Positions 18,108-28,319 of a stretch of DNA of 64,000 nt are shown here, piece after piece. The stretch is taken from contig NZ_JAKFIA010000001.1 in the NCBI RefSeq assembly GCF_022569295.1, positions 1,007,001 through 1,071,000 of the forward strand, written 5' to 3'. The notes under the pieces are model-generated. The model saw only the letters and a program-made list of their open reading frames with translations. It made no database searches and was not told the DNA's origin. Each line of letters opens with the position of its first letter. Positions within the stretch are counted from its first letter, which is position 1. The stretch is from Pedomonas mirosovicensis. GTDB taxonomy: Bacteria; Pseudomonadota; Alphaproteobacteria; Sphingomonadales; Sphingomonadaceae. The position numbers and the translations under genes were made by a program.

Positions 18108-20186
18108 ATGACGCCACTGATTTCCGAGGTTGGCCTGGTCGCTCACGGCCTGGCCTGCCTGGCTTTTCTCGTGCTGGCCGGAGCACTGGTGCTCCAGAAA
18201 GAGCAGACAGTCTCCAGCGTCTGGCTGGCGACGGCTGCCCTGACGACCGCCGTCTGGGCGGGGACGTTCGTCTTTGCCGTGCGCTTCGGCGGCCATTACA
18301 TCGAGATGGTCTCGCCGATGGAGACGCTGCGGACGGCGGCGTGGATCGCCTTCCTCGTGTCGCTGCTGATGCGCTCCTGGCGGCTGTCGGACCGGATCAA
18401 CCTGTCGTTCGTGCTGGCGGTTGGCCTCGGCTTCCTGTTCGCCGTCCAGCTGCTCATGGACGCAAACAGCTGGTTCGGCCTCACGGGCACGACGCCGCTG
18501 GCCAATGCGCGGGTGGCCTACCTGTTCGTGGTCATCCGCCTTATCTGCTCCATCGGCGCGCTGGTGCTGGTGCACAACGTCTACAGCAACGCCGCGCCCG
18601 AGCAGCGCTGGGGCGTGCGGTTCGTTTGTATCGGCCTTGGCGGCTTCTTCATCTACGACATCCATCTCTACACGCTGGCGGCGCTCTCCGGCGGGGTGAG
18701 CTGGGACCTCTACAACGCCCGCGGGCTGGTGGATGCGCTGGTGGTGCCGCTGATCGCGCTCTCGATCCGCCGCAACCGCCTGTGGAAGCTGGAAGTGCAG
18801 ATTTCCCGGGAGGTGGTGTTCCACTCCCTCTCGCTGGTGGCGGTGGGGTGCTACCTCATCGCCATGTCCATCGCCGCCTACGGCCTCAAGCTGGTGGGCG
18901 GCAGCTGGGGCAGCCTGCTGCAGGTCAGCTTCCTGTTCGGCGCGCTGGTGCTGGCGGCGGTGGTGCTGTTCTCAGGGCGCTTCCGCGCCTGGGCGCGGGT
19001 GAAGATCAACAAGCACTTCTTCGCCTACAAATACGACTACCGGCAGGAATGGCTGCGCTTCATCGCCACGCTCTCCGGCGCGGGGGCGGGCAGCGGGCCG
19101 CTGGAGGCGCGCGCCATCCAGGCGGTGTGCGATATCGTCGACTCGCCGGGCGGCGCGCTGTGGCTGCCGGGCGAGGGCGGGGTGTTCCAGCTCGCCACCC
19201 GCTGGAATTTCCGCACCGCCGGGCATGGCGCGGAAGCGCCGGACGGGCCGCTGGTCCGGTTCCTCGCAACGCGCCAGCGCATCATCGATTTCGATGAGCT
19301 GCGCGAGGGCATTGGCGACTATGACGATTTGACGCTGCCGGGCTGGGCGGCGGAGGACGACCGCGCCTGGCTCGGCGTGCCGCTGTTGCACCTCGACCGG
19401 CTGACCGGCTTCCTGGTCATCGAGCGCTCCCGCTCCCCCCGGTCGCTCAACTGGGAGGATTTTGACCTCCTCCGCACTGTCGGACGGCAGACGGCGAGCT
19501 ATATCGCTGAACAGACCAGCCAGGCCGCGCTCATCGAAGCGCAGCAGTTCGAGGAGTTTAATCGCCGCTTTGCCTTTATCATGCACGACATCAAGAATCT
19601 GGTCAGTCAGCTCTCGCTCGTTGCCCGCAATGCGGAGCGGTTCGCCGGCAATCCCGAGTTCCAGAAGGACATGGTGCTGACCATCAAGGACTCGGTTGGC
19701 AAGATGAACGATCTGCTCGCCCGGCTGGGACAGCACAACACGGCGCGGCTGGAGGCCGGGGCGGTGGATGTTGCGCCGCTGCTGGCCGACGTGGTGCGGC
19801 AGAAGGCAAAGCTGCACGACGGGATTAGACTGAATTGCGCCCGGGATGGAATGATTGTACGGGGAGATGCGGGACGGCTGGAGCAGGTGTTCACCCACCT
19901 GATCCAGAATGCCATCGATGCCTCGGGAACGGGCAGTCCCATCCTCGTCGAGGCGGACTGCCGGGATGGCCATGTGCGCGTGCAAGTGGCAGACAATGGC
20001 TGCGGCATGTCGGAGGAGTTCATCCGGCATGATCTGTTCAAGCCCTTCCGCTCGACCAAGATGGGCGGGTTCGGCATCGGGGCTTACGAGGCCCGTGAAA
20101 TTGTCAGGAGTTGTAACGGGCGGCTGGATGTAAGCAGCCGTGTCGGCGAGGGGACTGTATTTACCGTCAGCCTGCCGCTGGCTTAA
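18108..20186 (+). CDS. prsK: PEP-CTERM-system sensor histidine kinase PrsK
   Basis: A 692-residue membrane kinase. About eight N-terminal helices (1-300) form the sensor part, a GAF-like region follows (about 320-470), and the phospho-acceptor His493 sits in MHDIKNLVSQLS. The ATPase domain ends with HLIQNAIDAS, DNGCGM, MGGFGIGAYEAR and GEGTVFTVSLPL. The gene ends 20 bp before prsR, and the two form a two-component pair. In exosortase loci this pair is proposed to control surface polysaccharide and PEP-CTERM genes. The signal sensed is unknown. The 143-bp gap before it shows no clear promoter. Confidence 0.92.
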   Translation: MTPLISEVGLVAHGLACLAFLVLAGALVLQKEQTVSSVWLATAALTTAVWAGTFVFAVRFGGHYIEMVSPMETLRTAAWIAFLVSLLMRSWRLSDRINLSFVLAVGLGFLFAVQLLMDANSWFGLTGTTPLANARVAYLFVVIRLICSIGALVLVHNVYSNAAPEQRWGVRFVCIGLGGFFIYDIHLYTLAALSGGVSWDLYNARGLVDALVVPLIALSIRRNRLWKLEVQISREVVFHSLSLVAVGCYLIAMSIAAYGLKLVGGSWGSLLQVSFLFGALVLAAVVLFSGRFRAWARVKINKHFFAYKYDYRQEWLRFIATLSGAGAGSGPLEARAIQAVCDIVDSPGGALWLPGEGGVFQLATRWNFRTAGHGAEAPDGPLVRFLATRQRIIDFDELREGIGDYDDLTLPGWAAEDDRAWLGVPLLHLDRLTGFLVIERSRSPRSLNWEDFDLLRTVGRQTASYIAEQTSQAALIEAQQFEEFNRRFAFIMHDIKNLVSQLSLVARNAERFAGNPEFQKDMVLTIKDSVGKMNDLLARLGQHNTARLEAGAVDVAPLLADVVRQKAKLHDGIRLNCARDGMIVRGDAGRLEQVFTHLIQNAIDASGTGSPILVEADCRDGHVRVQVADNGCGMSEEFIRHDLFKPFRSTKMGGFGIGAYEAREIVRSCNGRLDVSSRVGEGTVFTVSLPLA

Positions 20187-20206
20187 GGAAGGACACAGGC
20201 GCGCTC

Positions 20207-21562
<1,356 letters not shown>

Positions 21563-21622
21563 TCCATAAACACAAACCCCATGCACAAAGCGCTGTGTTC
21601 CGCTTCCCGAGGGAGACATGAA

Positions 21623-24442
21623 ATGACCAGGCGGATAAGAACCATCAGTGGTGCAGCGTTGGTCGCCGCAACTGCGGCGCTCGGTACAGTCGCCTTCGCG
21701 CCCCAGAGCGCCTGGGCGGACAAGCCTGCCACGTCCTCCAGCCCGCTTACCCGGGCCCAGGGACACTTCAACCGGGGCGATTATCGCGCCGCCACCATTG
21801 AGTTGCGTAACGCGCTGCGGGCCAACCCCAACAGCGTGCCCGCCCGCCTGTTGCAGGCGCGGGTGTACCTGCGGATGCAGCAGGGCCTGCCGGCGCAGAC
21901 CGAAATCGAGGCGGCGCGACGCGCCGGCGCCAAGAAGGAAGCGACCCGCGCCCTGATGGCCGAGGCCATGGTGCTGCAGCGCCGCTATGCGGATGCGCTG
22001 GAAGAGGCCAAGGCCGATCTGGTGCCCGCGGCCTACGCTGCCGAGGCCGCCCGCGTGCGCGGCCTGGCCCAGATGGGCCTGCGAAAGATGGACGAGGCCA
22101 AGGCCGAGTTGCTGGAGGCGGAGAAGCTGGCGCCGAAGAACGAGCAGGTGCAGCTGGACCTGGCCCGCTACTACGTCGCCGCGCGCGACCGTGCCAGCGC
22201 CGAGGCAGCGGTGGACAAGGCGCTCTCCCTCAATCCGCGCAGCGTGCGGGCGCTGGTGATGAAGGGTGATATCGTGCGCGCCAGCCAAGGACTGGAGAAG
22301 GCGCTGCCGCTGTTCAACCAGGCGCTGGCCATCGACCCGCAGAACCTCGAGGCGCGGCTGGAGCGCGCCGCGACGCTGACCGACCTGAAGCGCAACAAGG
22401 AGGCGCTGGCGGACCTGCAACGCATCGACAAGGCGGTGCCGGATCATCCGCTGTCGCTCTACCTGCAGGCGGTGATGAAGGTGCGGGAGCGCAAGTTCGA
22501 CGAGGCCGAAGGGCTGATGACGCGCACCAAGGGCGCGCTCGGCAACTTCCCGCCCGCGCTGCTGCTGCAGGGCGTGATCGCCTATGAGCGGAACAACTTC
22601 CAGCAGGCCCAGACCTACCTGCAGGACCTGCTGCGAGTGGCCCCGAACCACAGCCTGGCCCGTCGCCTCTATGCGGCGACCCTGCTGCGGACGGGTGATC
22701 CGGACGGCGCGATCCAGGCGGCCAAGCCGCTGCTTGAGAAGAACACGCAGGACGGCCGCCTGCTGGCGCTGGTGGCCTCGGCCTATGCCCGCAAGGGCGA
22801 GTTCGACGAGGCGGAGACCTACCTGCAAAAGGCCGTGGCCGTCGATCCGGACCAGTCTGCGCTGAAGACGCAGCTGGCCATGACCCGCGTCGCCCAGGGC
22901 GAGAACACCGAGGCGCTGCGTGATCTCGACGCCGTGCTGCAGGACGACCCCAAGTCGATGCAGGCGCTGATGATGTCCGCGCTGGTGAAGATGCGCGGGG
23001 GCAACTTCAAGGAGGCGCTGACGGCCGCCGACCGGCTGGTGAAGGCCTACCCGGACCTTGGCATCGGCTACAACATGCGCGGCGCGGCCTACCTGGGTCT
23101 CAACAAGATCAAGGAGGCGGAGACCAACTTCCGCGCCGCCATCGCGAAGAAGCCGAACTATCACGAAGCGCGGCGGAACCTCGCCCAGATTCTGGTGGCT
23201 GACAAAAAGTACGTGGAGGCGCGGCGTGAGTTAATGCGCGCACTGGAGGCCGACGGCCAGAACGCCAAGACGCTGATGGCGCTCTCGGAACTGGCGCGGC
23301 TGGAGAAGAAGCCGCAGGAGCGGATCGACTGGCTGAAGAAGGCGGTGGCCACCAACCGGACGGAGATGGCCCCCCGGCTTCGGCTGATCCAGGCCTACCT
23401 CGATGCCAAGAAGAACCAGGATGCGCTGAGCGAGGCCAACGCTCTCAACCGGGACTTCCCGGACAATCCGGCGGCGCTGGAGGCCATCGGCCGCACCCAG
23501 CTGGCCACCGGCGACCTGACGGCAGCGACAGCCACCTTCGAGAAGCTGACCAAGGCGGCGCCCAATGATGTGGGCGCGCGCCTCCTCTACGCGCGCTCGC
23601 TGGCGCAGAACAAGCGGATCGATGCGGCCCGGCGCGCCTACACCATGGCGCTCAACCTCAAGAACCAGAACCTAACCCAGGTCTATCTGGACCTGATGGG
23701 GCTGGAGGCGCGGCAGGGCAACCTCAAGCAGGCCATCGCCCACGCCAACGCATTGAAGGCCAAGTATCCCAAGTCCACCGTGGCGGACCGGGCGCTTGGC
23801 GACCTTTATCTGGGCAATCGGCAGTGGGACAAGGCGATCGCCTCCTATGAGGCCGTTCGCAAGCAGGGCATGGACCGGGCGCTCGGTATCAGCCTGGCCC
23901 AGGCCTACCTGAACGCGGGCAAGCAGCCGCAGGCCGTCAGCGTGCTGCAGGAGATGCTGAAGAAGGACCCGAAGGACGTGGCCGCCCGCATCGCCCTGGC
24001 GGACGTTCACATGCGCGCCAAGCGCTACCCGCAGGCGCTGGCCCAGTATCAGGCGCTGGATGAGCAGACGCGGGCGAGCCCGGCCGTGCTCAACAACATG
24101 GCCTGGATTTACGGCGAGCTGAAGGACAAGCGGGCCATTGCGACGGCGGAACAGGCCTACAAGCTGTCGCCCAAGTCGCCGGAAGTCGCCGACACGCTCG
24201 GCTTCCTGCTGGTGCAGCAGCGAGTCGACATGAAGCGCGGGCTCTCGCTTCTTCAGCAGGCGGTCAAGGCGCGCCCGGACAACCCGGATATGCGCTATCA
24301 CCTCGCCGTGGCCCTGAAAGCCAACGGCAAGCGGGCCGAAGCGCAGCGGGAGCTGGAGAATATCCTCAGCAAACACAAGTCGTTCGACAGTCTGGCGCAG
24401 GCCCAGCAGGCCCTCAACCAGATCAAGACGGCAGGGCGCTGA
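21623..24442 (+). CDS. prsT: PEP-CTERM-system TPR-repeat protein PrsT
   Basis: A 939-residue exported TPR protein. A signal peptide (MTRRIRTISGAALVAATAAL, cleavage near SAWA-DKP) precedes more than twenty tetratricopeptide repeats to the C-terminus. It is the PrsT component found with PrsK and PrsR in XrtA loci, thought to act in polysaccharide assembly or export in the periplasm. I start at the ATG at 21623, after GAGGGAG and directly at the signal peptide; an in-frame ATG at 21581 would add 14 unlikely residues. It lies 60 bp after prsR. Confidence 0.92.
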   Translation: MTRRIRTISGAALVAATAALGTVAFAPQSAWADKPATSSSPLTRAQGHFNRGDYRAATIELRNALRANPNSVPARLLQARVYLRMQQGLPAQTEIEAARRAGAKKEATRALMAEAMVLQRRYADALEEAKADLVPAAYAAEAARVRGLAQMGLRKMDEAKAELLEAEKLAPKNEQVQLDLARYYVAARDRASAEAAVDKALSLNPRSVRALVMKGDIVRASQGLEKALPLFNQALAIDPQNLEARLERAATLTDLKRNKEALADLQRIDKAVPDHPLSLYLQAVMKVRERKFDEAEGLMTRTKGALGNFPPALLLQGVIAYERNNFQQAQTYLQDLLRVAPNHSLARRLYAATLLRTGDPDGAIQAAKPLLEKNTQDGRLLALVASAYARKGEFDEAETYLQKAVAVDPDQSALKTQLAMTRVAQGENTEALRDLDAVLQDDPKSMQALMMSALVKMRGGNFKEALTAADRLVKAYPDLGIGYNMRGAAYLGLNKIKEAETNFRAAIAKKPNYHEARRNLAQILVADKKYVEARRELMRALEADGQNAKTLMALSELARLEKKPQERIDWLKKAVATNRTEMAPRLRLIQAYLDAKKNQDALSEANALNRDFPDNPAALEAIGRTQLATGDLTAATATFEKLTKAAPNDVGARLLYARSLAQNKRIDAARRAYTMALNLKNQNLTQVYLDLMGLEARQGNLKQAIAHANALKAKYPKSTVADRALGDLYLGNRQWDKAIASYEAVRKQGMDRALGISLAQAYLNAGKQPQAVSVLQEMLKKDPKDVAARIALADVHMRAKRYPQALAQYQALDEQTRASPAVLNNMAWIYGELKDKRAIATAEQAYKLSPKSPEVADTLGFLLVQQRVDMKRGLSLLQQAVKARPDNPDMRYHLAVALKANGKRAEAQRELENILSKHKSFDSLAQAQQALNQIKTAGR

Positions 24443-24549
24443 GGCGGCATGGCCCGCTTTCCAAGCGCGGCGTGACGGAAAATATGAAAAATCAGTGATG
24501 AGGGGGGCTTGCGAAGGCCCCCCTCCATCCTTACAAGGCTCTCCACGGT

Positions 24550-24626
24550 CGGAGCGTAGCGCAGCCTGGTAGCGCATCACACTGGGGGTGTGGGGGTCGT
24601 GGGTTCGAATCCCGCCGCTCCGACCA
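24550..24626 (+). tRNA. tRNA-Pro(GGG)
   Basis: The 7-bp acceptor CGGAGCG pairs with CGCTCCG (24616-24622). The D arm is GCGC/GCGC. The anticodon stem TCACA/TGTGG encloses the loop CTGGGGG, giving anticodon GGG. The T arm is GTGGG/CCCGC with TTCGAAT, and A plus an encoded CCA end it. No phage-like attachment duplication or integrase is seen next to it. Confidence 0.96.
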
Positions 24627-24730
24627 GTTTTCCTTCCCCCGCCAAATCCTCACGGACGAACCGCCTCTGCCCATGAACCGGCAGGCGCACACACTGGCGC
24701 CTTGATTCGCAGTCAGGGGAGCCGCGCACG

Positions 24731-24757
24731 AAAAAGGGCGGCCTCGCGGACCGCCCT
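24731..24757 (-). terminator. terminator of the minus-strand PEP-CTERM gene
   Basis: AGGGCGG (24735-24741) pairs with CCGCCCT (24751-24757). On the minus strand the stem is followed by a T run (AAAAA on the plus strand at 24731-24735). It lies 36 bp beyond the stop codon of the PEP-CTERM gene. Confidence 0.7.
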
Positions 24758-24792
24758 CCCCCATGTCCTGAAGGTTCCGAATCAAATGCCGA

Positions 24793-25416
24793 TCAGGAAA
24801 GCCTGCGGCGGCGGATAGCACTTACGCCAAGAACCCCAAGGCCGATGAGGCCGATGGCGGCAGGCTCTGGCACGTCCGGTGCGGTTGCGTGCCCGCTGAC
24901 GCGCACGGCAAGGGCGATGTCGTCAAATGCGTCCGGGCCCAGATCCAGCCATTCGCCGTCCCCGCCAAAGGCATATTCGGACAGGGGATTGGGCGCCAGG
25001 CCGATCATGTCGCCTGCCAGGCCGTCACCGGGGATGAACGAGATCCAGTAGGTTCCGGCGGACACATTCCATTCAAGGCCGGAGGTGAAGCCGTACCAGT
25101 CGTAATCATTGGGCACGATATCGAAACTGGCGGAAGAGAGAACCGCGCCGGGCAGGTGGCCATTGTCCGCGTGCAGGCTCACCGTGAGGCTGCCCTGGGC
25201 TTCGCTGTCGAACCAGAACAGGCCCTCGGCCCCGGTGATGGTGGTGTTGGTGCCGACGGAAAACTCACCTGCGAAATACTGGCTTGCATCGAAGGTCAGG
25301 ACCGCAATTGCGTCCGGGGTCCCGGTGTCGACGATATAGGCCGCGGAAGCCGGAGCCGCGGTGGCCATACCCAGCAGCAACGCAAATGCCACAGACTTGA
25401 TGCTCGGACATGTCAT
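24793..25416 (-). CDS. PEP-CTERM sorting-domain protein
   Basis: A 207-residue exported cargo of the exosortase system. The N-terminal signal peptide (SVAFALLLGMATAAPASAA) precedes a beta-rich domain of about 150 residues of unknown function. The C-terminus is the tripartite sorting signal: VPEP motif, hydrophobic helix (IGLIGLGVLGVSAI) and Arg cluster. Exosortase is thought to cleave near this motif so that the protein is released or attached at the surface. A perfect sigma-54 promoter lies 54 bp upstream, an AGGAGGA ribosome site precedes the ATG, and a terminator follows, so it is a monocistronic unit. Confidence 0.88.
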   Translation of the reverse strand: MTCPSIKSVAFALLLGMATAAPASAAYIVDTGTPDAIAVLTFDASQYFAGEFSVGTNTTITGAEGLFWFDSEAQGSLTVSLHADNGHLPGAVLSSASFDIVPNDYDWYGFTSGLEWNVSAGTYWISFIPGDGLAGDMIGLAPNPLSEYAFGGDGEWLDLGPDAFDDIALAVRVSGHATAPDVPEPAAIGLIGLGVLGVSAIRRRRLS

Positions 25417-25469
25417 GCAGAGGGTCCTCCTGTTTGCACGGCGTGCACGCCTGCCGGTTCCGGCGGTAC

Positions 25470-25485
25470 AGCAAGAGCCGTGCCA
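25470..25485 (-). promoter_or_regulatory. sigma-54 (-24/-12) promoter of the PEP-CTERM gene
   Basis: On the minus strand the site reads TGGCACG, 4 bases, TTGCT. It matches the RpoN consensus TGGCACG-N4-TTGCW at every fixed position and has the right GG-GC spacing. Transcription would start near 25459, leaving a leader of about 43 bases before the ATG at 25416. The sigma-54 activator PrsR is encoded nearby and is the likely driver; its upstream binding site is not identified. Confidence 0.85.
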
Positions 25486-25663
25486 GCGGAGGAAGCCATT
25501 GGAAGAGAACGGCCGCGGTTTGACCTGATCGATTCAGAGCCGATTATCCGTAAAGCCGGCCGACAACCGCGCAGGCGAAGAAGGGCGCGCGGCCGGCAAT
25601 ACGGGCTTCCATGTACATCGAAGGGCTTGGCGCAGCCGGGCGGTTCTGGTTTGATGGCGCGTC

Positions 25664-26650
25664 ATGAAACAGCTGTTCTTGTCGTTCCTTTTCGCCGCCC
25701 TTGCCTTTACCGCGCAGGCGGCCGAGCCGCACAAGGCCCAGCCCAAGAAGCTGCGGGCCATCACCTTTTACACCGACTGGAAGGCGCAGGCCGAACACGG
25801 CGGCTTCTACCAGGCGGTGGCGCTGGGGCTTTATGAGAAGCACGGGCTGAAGGTCACGATTCGGGCCGGTGGCCCGCAGTCGGACAACACCCGGCTGCTG
25901 GCAGCGGGCGCAATCGAGACCGGCATGCTCTCCAACAGCTTCCAGGCGCTGAACCTGGCGGCCAAGGGCGCGAACGTGAAGGTGGTGATGGCCCCGTTCC
26001 AGAAGGACCCGCAGGTGCTGATGGTGCATCCGGGCACGGGGGTGAAGAGCCTCGCCGATCTCAAGGGGCGGCCGATCTATGTGGCCGATGCGGCGCTCGG
26101 CTCCTACTGGCCGTGGCTGAAGCGCAAGTTCGGCTTCACCGACGCGCAGATGCGGAAGTACGCCTATTCGCTGCTCCCCTGGCTGCGGAACAGCCGAGCG
26201 GCGCAAGAGGGGTATCTCTCCTCCGAGCCGCTCACGGCGGCCAAGGCGGGGGTGAAGCCGCAGGTGTTCCTGCTGGCCGATGCCGGGTGGACCGGCTACG
26301 CGGCGATGGTCGCCTTCCGCGGCGAGGTAATTGCCAAGGAGCCCGAGGTGGTGCGCGCGTTCGTCGAGGCGACCCGCGAGGGCTGGGAGAGCTACCTGAC
26401 CGGAGACCCCACCCCTGGGAACAGGCTCATCCTCAAGGACAATCCGGAGATGACGCCGGAGCTGCTGGCGTATGCGCGGGGCAAGATGATCGAGTATGGC
26501 GTCGTGATCTCGGGCGACGCCAAGCGGCAGGGCATCGGCGCGATGACCCCGGCGCGGTGGGCGGCCTTCCATAAGGACATGTCGAGCCTCAAGCTCATTC
26601 CGGCCGGGCTCGACCCCAAAAAAGCCTATACCCTTGAATTCCTGAAGTGA
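25664..26650 (+). CDS. ABC transporter substrate-binding protein, NMT1/THI5-like
   Basis: A 328-residue periplasmic binding protein. A signal peptide (MKQLFLSFLFAALAFTAQAA) precedes an NMT1/THI5-type fold (ITFYTDWKAQAEHGGFYQAV near residue 35, ETGMLSNSFQAL near 85). Relatives bind pyrimidine precursors of thiamine, riboflavin-like compounds, sulphonates or other small organics. No TPP or FMN riboswitch is visible upstream, so the ligand is open. Its TGA overlaps the ATG of the ATPase gene (TGATG). The preceding gap (25417-25663) holds the divergent sigma-54 promoter. Confidence 0.88.
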   Translation: MKQLFLSFLFAALAFTAQAAEPHKAQPKKLRAITFYTDWKAQAEHGGFYQAVALGLYEKHGLKVTIRAGGPQSDNTRLLAAGAIETGMLSNSFQALNLAAKGANVKVVMAPFQKDPQVLMVHPGTGVKSLADLKGRPIYVADAALGSYWPWLKRKFGFTDAQMRKYAYSLLPWLRNSRAAQEGYLSSEPLTAAKAGVKPQVFLLADAGWTGYAAMVAFRGEVIAKEPEVVRAFVEATREGWESYLTGDPTPGNRLILKDNPEMTPELLAYARGKMIEYGVVISGDAKRQGIGAMTPARWAAFHKDMSSLKLIPAGLDPKKAYTLEFLK

Positions 26651-27402
26651 TGAACGCCGGCGGTCCTCTCCTGCGGCTGGAGGCCGTCAGTCGCCGGTTC
26701 GCGGGCGGCGTCACGGCGGTCGATGGCGTGAGCCTCGACGTGGCTTCGGGCGCGTTCGTGACCCTGCTTGGCGCGTCCGGCTCGGGCAAGACCACGCTCT
26801 TGCGCCTGATCGCCGGGCTCGACCAGCCGACGGACGGGCAGATTCGCTGGCGCGATGGCGCGCCGCCGTCGCTCGGCTACGTGTTCCAGAGCCCGACCCT
26901 GCTGCCGTGGGCGACGGTGGCCGAGAATGTCGCCCTGCCGCTCACCCTTAAGGGCAGGCGCGACGACGGCGCGGTGACGCGCGCGCTGGCGGCCGTGGGG
27001 CTGGGCGAGCGGGCGGATGCCCGCCCGGCCGAGCTTTCGGGCGGCATGCAGATGCGCGTCTCCATCGCCCGCGCGCTGGTGGGGCGGCCACGGCTCCTGC
27101 TGCTGGACGAGCCCTTCGCGGCGCTGGACGAGATCACCCGCGACCGGCTGGGCGCGCTGGTGCAGAAGCTGTGGCGGGAGGAGGGGCTGACGGTGGTGTT
27201 CGTCACCCACTCCACCCGCGAGGCGGCGTTCCATGCCACCCGCGCCGTGGTGCTGGAGCGAACGCCGGGGCGGATTTCCACCATTATCGACCTGCCGGAC
27301 ACGGGGCTGCGGGACCGCACGAGCGAAGCCTATTTCGCCACCTGCGCCCGGCTGGCCGAGGCGCTGGCCCGCACCATGCGGGGGGAGGCGGATGATGCGT
27401 GA
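26650..27402 (+). CDS. ABC transporter ATP-binding protein (nitrate/sulphonate/pyrimidine type)
   Basis: A 250-residue cytoplasmic ATPase. Walker A is GASGSGKTT, the Q loop lies at VFQSPTLLPW, the ABC signature is ELSGGMQMR, Walker B is LLLLDEPFAALDE, and the H loop His is in VFVTHSTREA. It belongs to the SsuB/TauB/ThiZ group. It is translationally coupled to both neighbours (TGATG before, an 11-bp overlap after). Confidence 0.93.
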   Translation: MNAGGPLLRLEAVSRRFAGGVTAVDGVSLDVASGAFVTLLGASGSGKTTLLRLIAGLDQPTDGQIRWRDGAPPSLGYVFQSPTLLPWATVAENVALPLTLKGRRDDGAVTRALAAVGLGERADARPAELSGGMQMRVSIARALVGRPRLLLLDEPFAALDEITRDRLGALVQKLWREEGLTVVFVTHSTREAAFHATRAVVLERTPGRISTIIDLPDTGLRDRTSEAYFATCARLAEALARTMRGEADDA

Positions 27403-28171
27403 GCGGCTGGCCCCCATCATTGTGACGGCGCTGCTGATCGCGCTGTGGGAAGGGCTGGTGCGGGCGTTGGAGGTGGACCCGTTCGTGCTGCCCGCGCCCA
27501 GCGCCATTGCGGCGGCACTGGCGACCAAGGGCGAGTCGCTGATGGTGGCTTTCCTCTACACCCTCAAGGTGACGTGGATCGCGCTGGGGCTGGCGCTCGG
27601 CTCGGGTGTGGTGCTGGCCTTCGCCATCCACCGCTCAAGGCTGGCGGAAGCAGCCATCCTGCCGTTCGCGGTGATGCTGCAGGTAACGCCCATCGTCGCC
27701 ATCGCCCCGATCATCCTCATCTGGACGGGCGTTGAGAAGCCGGCGCGGGCGCTGGTCATCATCGCCTGGATCGTGGCGTTCTTTCCCGTGCTCTCCGGCC
27801 TCCTCTCGGCGCTGAAGGCCATCGACCCGGCCTTGCGCGACCTGTTCCGCCTCTACGGCGCGGGGCCGTGGGCAAGGCTGTGGCGACTGGAGCTGCCCGC
27901 TTGCCTGCCCGCGCTGGTTTCCAGCCTCAAGGTGGCGAGCGGCCTGGCGCTGATCGGCGCGGTGGTGGCCGAGTTCGCCGCCGGGGCGGGCACGAGCCAG
28001 GGGCTTGCCTGGCGACTCATCGAGGCGGGCAACCGGCTGGAGGTGGACACCATGTTCGCCTGCCTGGTGCTGCTCTCCGCCATGGGGCTGGCGCAATATG
28101 CGCTGCTCGCGGCGCTGGAGCGGGCCGTGCTGCGCCGCAGAGGGTTGCTGCGGCAGCGCCCGCAGGGCTGA
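27392..28171 (+). CDS. ABC transporter permease
   Basis: A 259-residue inner-membrane permease of the SsuC/TauC/ThiX type with about six helices. The coupling (EAA) loop reads LRDLFRLYGAGPWARLWRLE and contacts the ATPase. The start may be the ATG at 27392 or at 27395; both follow GGGGGAGG and overlap the ATPase gene end. It completes a three-gene importer with the binding protein and ATPase. Confidence 0.92.
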   Translation: MMRERLAPIIVTALLIALWEGLVRALEVDPFVLPAPSAIAAALATKGESLMVAFLYTLKVTWIALGLALGSGVVLAFAIHRSRLAEAAILPFAVMLQVTPIVAIAPIILIWTGVEKPARALVIIAWIVAFFPVLSGLLSALKAIDPALRDLFRLYGAGPWARLWRLELPACLPALVSSLKVASGLALIGAVVAEFAAGAGTSQGLAWRLIEAGNRLEVDTMFACLVLLSAMGLAQYALLAALERAVLRRRGLLRQRPQG

Positions 28172-28230
28172 AATTCCGAGAAATAGGGAACTGACGAGCG
28201 GGGGAGCCGCTTGACTCGGTCGTTGTGTTG

Positions 28231-28291
28231 CAATCGTCAAATAACAATCGTCAAAAACCTATTGACAATCGGTGCAGCCTTGGCTTAAGGT
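28231..28291 (+). promoter_or_regulatory. repeated operator-like sites and promoter of the lysis pair
   Basis: CAATCGTCAA occurs twice, at 28231-28240 and 28245-28254, a 14-bp period. A related TTGACAATCG follows at 28262-28271, and its TTGACA (28262-28267) is a good -35 box. TAAGGT at 28286-28291 is a weak -10 at 18-bp spacing. The repeats sit directly upstream of and over the -35 box, where a regulator would block or recruit RNA polymerase. The regulator is unknown. Confidence 0.5.
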
Positions 28292-28319
28292 TCATCGGCA
28301 GGCGAGGGGAGACGAGGCG

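Noticed and set aside
24550-24626. tRNA-Pro as an integration site for a mobile island
   Set aside because: No repeat of the tRNA 3' end and no integrase or transposase was found in the following sequence.
25486-25663. TPP riboswitch before the NMT1/THI5-like importer
   Set aside because: No thi-box sequence (CTGAGA ... ACCTGA type) was found, so a thiamine role is not supported.
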